Positions 7,827-14,764 of a stretch of 64,000 nucleotides of DNA are shown here, in pieces. This DNA comes from Limnohabitans sp. TEGF004 (GTDB lineage: Bacteria; Pseudomonadota; Gammaproteobacteria; Burkholderiales; Burkholderiaceae_C). The notes beneath the pieces were generated by a model. It searched no databases, was not told the DNA's origin, and worked only from the letters and a program-made list of their open reading frames with translations. A program made the translations under genes and the position numbers. Location: positions 558,001 through 622,000 of the forward strand of contig NZ_AP027056.1 of the NCBI RefSeq assembly GCF_027924965.1, written 5' to 3'. Numbering within the stretch: the stretch's first letter is position 1; every line of letters starts with the position of its first letter.

Positions 7827-7857
7827 CCCCTCCGGAGCGAAACTCTACGAAACAGGT

Positions 7858-9108
7858 TTAGCTCAACAAATCCAACAAGGTGCGCGCCACCACCTTGGTC
7901 GCCCGACGCACATCTTCCAACATCACACGTTCATCGTTGCGCTTGGCATGGCTCTCAAGCACAGTGCGTGGCCCTGCGCCGTAGATGACGCCGGGAATGC
8001 CTTGCGCCACATACAAGCGCACATCGGTGTACAGCGGCGTGCCCACAGCGGGGATGGGCTCGCCAAACAATTCGCCCCCGTGTTTTTGGATGGCGTCCAC
8101 CAAAGGCTTGTTGCCAGCCAGCGGCACCATGGCCTTGGCGAGCAAGAGGCGTTTGATGTCGACTTTGAGTTGCTTGCCACCACGGGGTGGGTTGAATGAA
8201 GCGGCTGCGTCTTCGATGGTTTTGCGAATGGACGCTTCCACTTCAACGGGGTTCTCTTCCGGAATCATGCGGCGGTCGAGTTTGAACACGACCTTGCCGG
8301 GCACGACGTTGGTGTTGGTGCCGCCGGTGATTTGACCCACGTTGAGGTAGGGGTGAGTGATGCCTTCGATCTTGGAGGTGGTTTGTTTGTATCCCTCATT
8401 GAGCGCGTGCAGGGCGTTCAGGATGTGCACCGCGCCTTGCAAGGCATCTGTGCCGCTGTCGGGAATGGCGGCGTGGGCCATTTCGCCTTGCACGGTGACT
8501 TCCATTTGCAAGCAGCCGTTGTGGGCGGTGACCACTTGGTAGCTAAAGCCGGCGGCAATCATCAAGTCGGGTTTGGTCAGGTCGTGAGACAGCAACCAGC
8601 CTGGGCCTTTTTCGCCGCCAAATTCTTCGTCGTAGGTGAAGTGCAGTTCAACGCCGCCTTTCAACGGCAGGCCCAAAGATTCGAGTGCGCGTGTGGCAAA
8701 GGTGAAGGTAGAAAAGTCGCTCTTGCTCACCGCTGTGGCGCGGCCGTACATGGCGCCGTTTTCAATCTCAGCGCCGTAAGGCTTGTGTGTCCAGCCTTCG
8801 CCCGGAGGGACCACATCGCCGTGTGCGTTGAGCGCAATGGTTTTGCCGCCATCGGCAAACTTGCGGCGCACGATGAGGTTGGTGATGCTTTCCAAACCGT
8901 AGGCTTTCATCTCGTCAGCAGGCACGGCGTGCTTTTCGGCTTCGTAGCCAAAGCTGTGCAGCAGCTCGGCAGTGCGCTCGGCGTGGGGTGCGTTGTTGCC
9001 GGGCGGGGTGTCGGTGGGGACTTGCACCAAGGCTTGCAAGAACTTCACTTGCTCGTCAAAGTGCGCGTCGATCCAAGCGTCGAGTTGGGCGTATTGGGTT
9101 TGGCTCAT
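7858..9108 (-). CDS. M20 family metallohydrolase (ArgE/DapE-like)
   Basis: This 416-residue cytosolic amidohydrolase has the M20 catalytic pattern: HGD (96-98) in LNAHGDVVPPGEGW and the acidic pair in YDEEFGG (160-162). A dimerisation domain follows (about 190-310) and a C-terminal His lies in the ESHAKRNDER region. Where most M20 enzymes read GRGASDMKG it reads GRATAVSKSDF (122-132), so the usual bridging Asp position is Val127. Its place between the purine permease and the allantoate hydrolase suggests it cleaves a ureido or amide intermediate, possibly ureidoglycolate, but that is inference. It is 36 bp downstream of the UraD-AllC gene, likely in one transcript. Confidence 0.8.
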   Translation of the reverse strand: MSQTQYAQLDAWIDAHFDEQVKFLQALVQVPTDTPPGNNAPHAERTAELLHSFGYEAEKHAVPADEMKAYGLESITNLIVRRKFADGGKTIALNAHGDVVPPGEGWTHKPYGAEIENGAMYGRATAVSKSDFSTFTFATRALESLGLPLKGGVELHFTYDEEFGGEKGPGWLLSHDLTKPDLMIAAGFSYQVVTAHNGCLQMEVTVQGEMAHAAIPDSGTDALQGAVHILNALHALNEGYKQTTSKIEGITHPYLNVGQITGGTNTNVVPGKVVFKLDRRMIPEENPVEVEASIRKTIEDAAASFNPPRGGKQLKVDIKRLLLAKAMVPLAGNKPLVDAIQKHGGELFGEPIPAVGTPLYTDVRLYVAQGIPGVIYGAGPRTVLESHAKRNDERVMLEDVRRATKVVARTLLDLLS

Positions 9109-9144
9109 GGTTTGTCTCTGGTTGTTATGGGTGATGCGCAGGCT

Positions 9145-10977
9145 TTAAGCGTGCGTGTTGTGCAGCAAGTGCATGAAGGCGTCGACGCACAGTTGCATGT
9201 CGTCGCTGGTGGTGCTCTCCAGCGGGTTGTGGCTGATGCCGGCGTTTTGGCCGCGCACGAACAACATGGCTTGTGGCATCACTTCATGCAGTTTCATTGC
9301 GTCGTGACCCGCACCGCTGGGAAGGTGGAACACGGGCACGCCCAAGCTTTGCACAGCGTTTTCCCACGCGGCTTGTAGCTTGGCGTCGCTTGGTGCGGCG
9401 CTGGCGCGCATGGTTTCTTCGAGGGTGTAGTGCAAGCCACGGCGCTCACAAATGGCTTTGAGTTCGGCCAGCACATCGTGCATCAGGCTGTCGCGCAATG
9501 CATCGGTGGTGGCGCGCAAATCGAGGCTGAATTGGCAGCGCCCGGGCACCACGTTGATGGAGCCATTGGGCACAGTCAGCATGCCGATCGTGCCAACGCA
9601 TGCTGAAGTTGGCGACTTCGCCGTGTCGGCAGAGACGGCGTTCAATGCTGCTGCGCGTTTTTCAACAAACAACGCCAACTCGGCCACCGAAGTGGCCGCA
9701 TCGCGGCGGCGATCCATCGGTGTCGTGCCTGCGTGGCTGGCCATGCCCACCACTTCGCCCACAAAGCGCACGCTGCCGTTGATGGAGGTGACCACGCCCA
9801 GTGGAATGTCTAGCTCGTTGAGCACAGGGCCTTGTTCGATGTGCACTTCCACAAAACCCAAATACTCAGCTGCGTTGCGGGTGAGTTTGGGGATGTCTTC
9901 AATCTTCAAGCCGGCTTGCTTCATGGCTTGGCGCATCGTGATGCCGTCCGCATCTTTTTGGTCCAGCCACTCGTTTTTGAAATCGCCCACCAAAGCACCA
10001 GAGCCAAGGAAGGTGGCTTTGTAGCGTTGGCCTTCTTCTTCGGCAAAGGCCACCACTTCGAGGTTGAAGGGCAAACGCTTGCCCGCACGGGCCAGCTCGC
10101 GCACACAGGCCATGGGCACGAAGATGCCTAGGCGGCCGTCGTACTTGCCGCCGTTGCGCACGGTGTCGTAGTGCGAACCGGTAATCAAAGTTTTAGCGTG
10201 CTGAGATGAGGCTTTGTAAACACCCACCACGTTGCCCACCGCGTCGATGTGCACCTCGTCAAAGCCGCAGGCCTTCATGCCCAGCTCAATCGTGCGGGCG
10301 CATTTCAGGTGTGCGTCGGTCAGGTAAGTGACGGTGAGTTCTTCGCGTGCGGCGTGCGGTGCGTGTTTGTTGACCACGCCTGCATCGCTGAACTGGGCCA
10401 GCCATTCGTGCCAGTCCCACACTTCGTGGCCTAGCGCGGGTTCGTAGCCCAGCTTGTCGTTGAGGCGAATCTCCACGATGCGGTGGATGTTGCGCAAGCA
10501 CTCGGCCAGTTCGTAGTCGGGGTGGTTGTGCAGGCGGCGCTCGAACGTGCTGATGATTTGTTGTTTGTTCAAGCCAGAGCCACGCGGGCCGCGCACGGCC
10601 AAGATGAATGGGAAACCAAACTTAGCGTTGTAGCTGGCGTTGAGCTGTTGGATGTGCGCAAACTCTTCGGGCGTGCAGTTGGTCAAGCCCGCTTTGGTTT
10701 GTTCGTTGGTCGATTCGGCGGTGAGGCTTTTGCTCACCATCGCTTTGCCTGCCAACTCGGGGTGGGCACGCACCAGTGCGAGCAGGGGTGCGCGGCCTGC
10801 TTTTGCCAGCACCTCCACCATCGCGTGCTTGAGCGCGGCGGCAGATGCAAAAGGGCGTGCGTCTAAGGCTTGCTCGGCAATCCAATCGGAGTGTTCGTAC
10901 AAACCGGTCAGCAATGCCGCAGCCTCAGCGCGGGGCAGGGTGTTGATTTGGTTCAGCGTGATGTGCGAGTGGCTCAT
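9145..10977 (-). CDS. Fused OHCU decarboxylase / allantoate amidohydrolase
   Basis: The 610-residue bifunctional enzyme has two domains. Residues 1-172 form a UraD (OHCU decarboxylase) domain with the active-site His in AHPELAGKA (His72) and the S-x-x-EQ-x-x-x-GL motif near 90-98. UraD converts 2-oxo-4-hydroxy-4-carboxy-5-ureidoimidazoline to S-allantoin. Residues from about 195 to the end form an AllC-type M20 hydrolase, with metal ligands in GSHYDTV (His269, Asp271) and AFAEEEGQRY and the family motif HIEQGP. AllC releases ammonia and CO2 from allantoate. The enzyme for the step between them, allantoinase PuuE, is the next upstream gene, 61 bp away, so the three steps are consecutive. No frameshift or stop breaks the fusion. 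Confidence 0.92.
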   Translation of the reverse strand: MSHSHITLNQINTLPRAEAAALLTGLYEHSDWIAEQALDARPFASAAALKHAMVEVLAKAGRAPLLALVRAHPELAGKAMVSKSLTAESTNEQTKAGLTNCTPEEFAHIQQLNASYNAKFGFPFILAVRGPRGSGLNKQQIISTFERRLHNHPDYELAECLRNIHRIVEIRLNDKLGYEPALGHEVWDWHEWLAQFSDAGVVNKHAPHAAREELTVTYLTDAHLKCARTIELGMKACGFDEVHIDAVGNVVGVYKASSQHAKTLITGSHYDTVRNGGKYDGRLGIFVPMACVRELARAGKRLPFNLEVVAFAEEEGQRYKATFLGSGALVGDFKNEWLDQKDADGITMRQAMKQAGLKIEDIPKLTRNAAEYLGFVEVHIEQGPVLNELDIPLGVVTSINGSVRFVGEVVGMASHAGTTPMDRRRDAATSVAELALFVEKRAAALNAVSADTAKSPTSACVGTIGMLTVPNGSINVVPGRCQFSLDLRATTDALRDSLMHDVLAELKAICERRGLHYTLEETMRASAAPSDAKLQAAWENAVQSLGVPVFHLPSGAGHDAMKLHEVMPQAMLFVRGQNAGISHNPLESTTSDDMQLCVDAFMHLLHNTHA

Positions 10978-11038
10978 GTCGTTGTCCTGCTTGGGGAGTG
11001 AGGCTGTTTAAGGTCGTGTTGAAGGCGTGTGCGAGTGA

Positions 11039-12010
11039 TCAGCTGCCGCTGTACGGATGCACTTGTTTCCAGTGGCGCGCGATGTCGATGCGGCGGGCCA
11101 CCCACACACGGTCGTGCTTGGCGATGTGGTCTAAGAACTTTTGCAATGCCACGATGCGCCCGGGCTTGCCCAGCAAGCGGCAGTGCATGCCAATGCTCAT
11201 CATCTTGGGTGCTTCGTCGCCCTCGGCATACAGCGCATCAAAGCTGTCACGCAAATACACAAAGAAGTCTTCTGCTTGGCTAAAGCCTTGGGGCAAGGCA
11301 AAGCGCATGTCGTTGCAGTCGAGCGTGTAGGGCACCACGAGTTGGGGCGCCACCTCGCCATTGGTTTTTTGGACCTTCATCCAAAAGGGCAGGTCTTCGC
11401 CGTAGTAGTCGCTGTCGTATTCAAAGCCACCGTGGTCGGCCACGAGGCGGCGGGTGTTGGGGCTGTCGCGGCCGGTGTACCAGCCTGCGCCATGAATGCT
11501 GTTGCCGTGCGTGGTGTGTGTGAGGCGCTCGATGATCTCGATGCCTTTGTTCATGTGCGCACGCTCGGTGGCTTCGTCAGTGGTTTGGTAGTTGATCCAG
11601 CGGTAGCCGTGGCAGGCAATTTCGTGGCCGAGTTCTACAAACGCAGCGGTGAGTTCGGGGTGACGCTCGAGCGCCATGCTCACGCCAAACACGGTGAGTG
11701 GGAGGCCGCGTTTTTCAAACTCGCGCAAGATGCGCCACACGCCCACGCGTGACCCGTATTCGTAAATGCCTTCCATACTCAGGTGGCGGTCTGGAAAGCT
11801 AGGCGGGTTGAACATCTCGCTCAAAAACATCTCGCTGCCAGCGTCTCCGTGCACGGTGGCGTTCTCGCCGCCTTCTTCGTAGTTCAGCACAAACTGCACC
11901 GCAATGCGGGCTTGGTTGGGCCATTGCGCGTGCGGCACTTGGCGACCGTAACCTACGAGGTCACGAGGGTAGGCAGCGGTGCTGTCGTAGGTGGCATTGG
12001 GGTTGGACAT
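11039..12010 (-). CDS. puuE: Allantoinase PuuE (metal-independent, polysaccharide deacetylase fold)
   Basis: This 323-residue protein of the NodB-like superfamily carries the PuuE hallmarks NYEEGGENA near the N-terminus, EIACHGYRWINYQ, HGAGWYTGRDSPNTRRL and DSDYYGEDLPFW. It hydrolyses S-allantoin to allantoate in the cytoplasm. The start is the ATG at 12010, with GGAG seven bases upstream; the open frame continues to 12112 but the extra residues are arginine-rich and unlike the family. It sits between the GntR gene and the UraD-AllC gene on the same strand, as part of a urate-degradation operon. Confidence 0.93.
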   Translation of the reverse strand: MSNPNATYDSTAAYPRDLVGYGRQVPHAQWPNQARIAVQFVLNYEEGGENATVHGDAGSEMFLSEMFNPPSFPDRHLSMEGIYEYGSRVGVWRILREFEKRGLPLTVFGVSMALERHPELTAAFVELGHEIACHGYRWINYQTTDEATERAHMNKGIEIIERLTHTTHGNSIHGAGWYTGRDSPNTRRLVADHGGFEYDSDYYGEDLPFWMKVQKTNGEVAPQLVVPYTLDCNDMRFALPQGFSQAEDFFVYLRDSFDALYAEGDEAPKMMSIGMHCRLLGKPGRIVALQKFLDHIAKHDRVWVARRIDIARHWKQVHPYSGS

Positions 12011-12065
12011 GCAATAACTCCGTATTTGAATAAGCGCAAGCGTTGAGCTGGAAAAGCGCAAGCGC

Positions 12066-12734
12066 TTAGGCCAAAGCCATCGCGATGTCGTTGCTGGGCA
12101 CTTTGCGGTCAAGCGCCAAACCTTCTTCCACGTTGCGCAGGTGTTCGTCCATCAGCTTGACGGCCAAGTCTTCGTCTTTGGCGGCGATGGCTTTCAAAAT
12201 TTCGGCGTGTTCTTCGGCCGAGTGTTCGGCGGCATTGCTGCTTTGGTACATCAAGGTGATGAGGGCGCAGCGTGAAATGAGTTCGCCCAAAATTTGCGCG
12301 AGTACATCGTTGCCCATCAGCTCGGCCATGCGCACATGGAAGTCGCCCAGCAAGTCGGTTCGGCCAGCTACATCGCCACGGCTGACGGCTGCTTTCTCTT
12401 CGGTCACGTGGTCTTTGAGGGCTTTGATTTGTGCGGAGGTGACGTTGCGCACAAAGCTGCGTGTCATCTCAGCTTCCAACATGCGGCGCACGGCAAACAC
12501 TTGGCGGGCTTCGTCGGAAGAGGGCGTGGCCACAAACGCACCGCGCGCGGGCTCCATGCGGATGAGGCGCTTTTGCACCAGTTGAAACAGCGCTTGGCGA
12601 ATGAGGGTGCGTGACACGCCGAAGTGGTCGGCGAGTTTTTGCTCGGCCAGTTTGGTGCCGGGGTGCAGACGGTGCTCCACAATGGCTTTGGTGAGGGCGT
12701 CCACAATGCTGCGAGTGGCGGTTGAGCTGTCCAT
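12066..12734 (-). CDS. GntR family regulator, FCD (FadR/VanR) subfamily
   Basis: The 222-residue protein has an N-terminal winged helix (about 8-75: GTKLAEQKLADHFGVSRTLIRQAL, the GntR recognition helix) and a C-terminal all-helical FCD ligand domain with the conserved R-x-x-LE motif (VRRMLEAEM) and metal-site histidines (FHVRMAE, EEHAEIL). It is divergent from hiuH across a 107 bp gap that contains one TGTATACA operator; five more copies lie upstream of neighbouring purine and transport genes. I infer it represses the purine-catabolic genes and itself, with a pathway intermediate as effector. A palindromic AAGCGCAAGCGCTT overlaps its stop codon. Confidence 0.9.
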   Translation of the reverse strand: MDSSTATRSIVDALTKAIVEHRLHPGTKLAEQKLADHFGVSRTLIRQALFQLVQKRLIRMEPARGAFVATPSSDEARQVFAVRRMLEAEMTRSFVRNVTSAQIKALKDHVTEEKAAVSRGDVAGRTDLLGDFHVRMAELMGNDVLAQILGELISRCALITLMYQSSNAAEHSAEEHAEILKAIAAKDEDLAVKLMDEHLRNVEEGLALDRKVPSNDIAMALA

Positions 12735-12788
12735 TTCGGGTCTCCGGCAAATTCACGTGAGTCTCATGATAGACCCAAATGCAAAAAT

Positions 12789-12796
12789 TGTATACA
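12789..12796. promoter_or_regulatory. GntR-type operator TGTATACA, site 4 (gntR/hiuH divergent promoter)
   Basis: The palindrome lies in the 107 bp gap between the divergent GntR and HIU hydrolase genes, in the context ATTGTATACACTTT. This position allows autoregulation and control of hiuH together. The right flank matches the puuD site at 18024, which also continues as CTTT. Confidence 0.65.
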
Positions 12797-12841
12797 CTTT
12801 CAGTCGACCAAGTCGGTCGCTAACCATTTTCGGAGCATTTC

Positions 12842-13198
12842 ATGGGATTGAGCACACACGTTTTAGACACCATGCACGGCGGCCCCGCAGCTGGCATGAA
12901 AGTGTCCCTGTTCACCACCACCGAGGATGGCCACGCCACCTTGGTCAAGTCGTTCCACCTCAACCACGATGGCCGCAACCCCGACGGCCTGCTGTACGAC
13001 AACGACAGCTTGAAAAAAGGCACCTACCGCTTGGTGTTTGATGTGAAGGGCTACTTTGCCTCTCGGCATGTTGAATTGCCTGAGCCTAATTTCTTGAACC
13101 AAGTCAGCCTTGACTTTGGCGTGGCCCACACTGATCAGCACTATCACGTTCCCTTGTTGGTAAGTCCTTGGAGTTACTCGACCTATCGCGGGTCTTAA
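12842..13198 (+). CDS. uraH: 5-hydroxyisourate hydrolase (transthyretin-like)
   Basis: This 118-residue protein of the transthyretin-like family begins with LSTHVLDTMHGGPAAG and ends with the signature tetrapeptide YRGS. The catalytic His, Arg and Ser/His residues are in the expected places (His6 in STHVLD; HYHVPLLVSPW before YRGS). It hydrolyses 5-hydroxyisourate to OHCU, the step between urate oxidase PuuD and the UraD domain. It acts as a cytoplasmic tetramer; no signal peptide is seen. CGGAG lies 8 bases before the ATG. It is the first gene of the plus-strand half of the purine cluster. Confidence 0.95.
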   Translation: MGLSTHVLDTMHGGPAAGMKVSLFTTTEDGHATLVKSFHLNHDGRNPDGLLYDNDSLKKGTYRLVFDVKGYFASRHVELPEPNFLNQVSLDFGVAHTDQHYHVPLLVSPWSYSTYRGS

Positions 13199-13204
13199 TT
13201 TTTT

Positions 13205-13212
13205 TGTATACG
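13205..13212. promoter_or_regulatory. GntR-type operator, site 5 (one mismatch)
   Basis: TTTGTATACGCA is present just after the hiuH stop, 80 bp before xdhA. It matches the other copies on the left half and centre but has G for A at the last core position. It could give xdhA its own regulated promoter. Confidence 0.5.
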
Positions 13213-13252
13213 CAGCGGCATACCTGCTGCCGAAATGGGGTGCTTGTCACTA

Positions 13253-13277
13253 AAATCTGGGCTCTTTCTCCAGATTT
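13253..13277 (+). promoter_or_regulatory. Leader hairpin upstream of xdhA
   Basis: AAATCTGG (13253-13260) and CCAGATTT (13270-13277) form a perfect 8 bp stem with a nine-base loop, ending 14 bases before the xdhA ATG. It would cover the region where a ribosome binding site is expected; no clear Shine-Dalgarno is visible otherwise. It could be a translational control element or chance. Confidence 0.4.
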
Positions 13278-13291
13278 CTACACCCCACACC

Positions 13292-14764
13292 ATGACCCAA
13301 GTCACCAACACCGTGCGCTTTGTGCTCGACGGCCAGATCGTTGAAGCCCAAGGTGCCCGTCGCACCACCACCGTTCTCGATTACCTGCGCGAGCAGCTCC
13401 ACCGCACTGGCACCAAAGAAGGTTGCGCCGAGGGCGACTGTGGTGCTTGCGTGGTGATGGTGGGTGAACTCAATGCCGCTGGTACGGGCGTGGACTATGT
13501 GGCCACCAACGCGTGTATCCAATTGCTGCCTTCGCTCGATGGCAAATCTATCAAGACGGTGGAGAGCTTGAAAAAGGCCGACGGTACTTTGCACCCCGTG
13601 CAAGACGAGATGGTCAAGTGCCACGGCTCGCAATGCGGCTTTTGCACACCTGGCATCGTGATGAGTTTGGTGAACTTGGTGCAAACCAACACCTCGCCCG
13701 TGCGCCAAGAAATCACCGACGCCCTGAGCGGCAACTTGTGCCGTTGCACAGGCTACGCGCCCATCATCGACGCGACCGCCAAAGCTTGCGAGAAGAAATC
13801 GGCTCTCAAAGTAGACGACAGCGCCGACTTGCCCCTGCTCAAAGAAATCAAGCGTGCCAGCACACCGACCATGAGCCTCGAGGGCGACATCATCGTGCAG
13901 CCCGTGGTGCGAACCCGCAAGGGCAACGAGTTTGTGTCACCCGCCACCTTGGCTGAAGTGGCTGACTATTTGGTCAAGCACCCCACCACCACCTTGCTAG
14001 CAGGTAGCACCGAAATCGGTTTGCAAGTGAACAAGCAGTTCGCGCGTCCTGACCACATCATGTACTTGGGCAACGTCAAAGAGCTGCGCCAAGTGGCCGA
14101 GACCGACAAGGTTTGGCGCATTGGTGCAGCGGTGTCGCTGACCAAAGTGGAAGAGCTGGTTGCTAAGGCGTACCCCGACTTTGCCGAAGTGCTGCGTCGC
14201 TTTGGTTCGCCCCCCATCCGTTCTACCGCCACCTTGGCGGGCAACATCGCCAACGGTTCGCCCATCGGTGACTCCATGCCTTGCTTGCTGGCGTTGGGTG
14301 CTAACTTGGTGTTGCGCCGTGGCGAGAAGACCCGCAACGTACTGCTGGAAAACTTCTACACCGGCATGAAGAAAAGCGTGCTCGAAGCCGGTGAGTTCAT
14401 CGAAGCGGTCGAGCTGCCCAAGCCAGTGGCCGGCCAAGTGTTCCGCGCCCACAAGGTGAGCAAGCGTTTTGAACAAGACATTTCGGCCACTTGCGCGGCC
14501 ATCAGCTACACCCTCAAAGGCGGCAAGTTGGCTGGCGTGAAACTGGCCTACAACGGCCTGAGCCCATTCCCAGCGCGTGCGCCAAAACTCGAAGCTGTGC
14601 TTGAAGGCAAATTGCCAGCAGACGTGAAAGCAGCTGATCTGGATGCAGTGATTGCTTCAAGCTTCACCGCTCGCGACGGCTTGCGTGCCACATGGGCTTA
14701 TCGCGCATTGGTGGCTCGCAACTTGGCCTTGGAATTCATCGAAGAACAGAAAGAGGTGGCTTGA
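13292..14764 (+). CDS. xdhA: Xanthine dehydrogenase small subunit (2Fe-2S and FAD)
   Basis: The 490-residue subunit has two N-terminal iron-sulfur domains, with cysteine motifs in EGCAEGDCGACVV and then GSQCGFCTPG and GNLCRCTGY. A CO-dehydrogenase-type FAD domain runs from about residue 200 (TTLLAGSTEIGLQV, RSTATLAGNIANGSPIGD) to a C-terminal CODH flavoprotein domain. It passes electrons from the molybdenum site in XdhB to FAD and NAD+. I chose the ATG at 13292; an upstream in-frame start would add a non-family leader. The stop is directly followed by the XdhB start codon. Confidence 0.95.
   Translation: MTQVTNTVRFVLDGQIVEAQGARRTTTVLDYLREQLHRTGTKEGCAEGDCGACVVMVGELNAAGTGVDYVATNACIQLLPSLDGKSIKTVESLKKADGTLHPVQDEMVKCHGSQCGFCTPGIVMSLVNLVQTNTSPVRQEITDALSGNLCRCTGYAPIIDATAKACEKKSALKVDDSADLPLLKEIKRASTPTMSLEGDIIVQPVVRTRKGNEFVSPATLAEVADYLVKHPTTTLLAGSTEIGLQVNKQFARPDHIMYLGNVKELRQVAETDKVWRIGAAVSLTKVEELVAKAYPDFAEVLRRFGSPPIRSTATLAGNIANGSPIGDSMPCLLALGANLVLRRGEKTRNVLLENFYTGMKKSVLEAGEFIEAVELPKPVAGQVFRAHKVSKRFEQDISATCAAISYTLKGGKLAGVKLAYNGLSPFPARAPKLEAVLEGKLPADVKAADLDAVIASSFTARDGLRATWAYRALVARNLALEFIEEQKEVA

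Larger units (their letters stand above)
7423..7857. other. 435 bp intergenic region with two structured repeats and an operator
   Basis: This is the longest gene-free stretch of the window, between the M20 hydrolase stop (7858, minus) and the permease start (7422, minus). It holds the permease Shine-Dalgarno and operator (7456-7463) and two large hairpin elements in inverted orientation (7523-7598 and 7749-7826). About 150 bp between them (7599-7748) shows no reading frame or motif I recognise. Confidence 0.8.
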
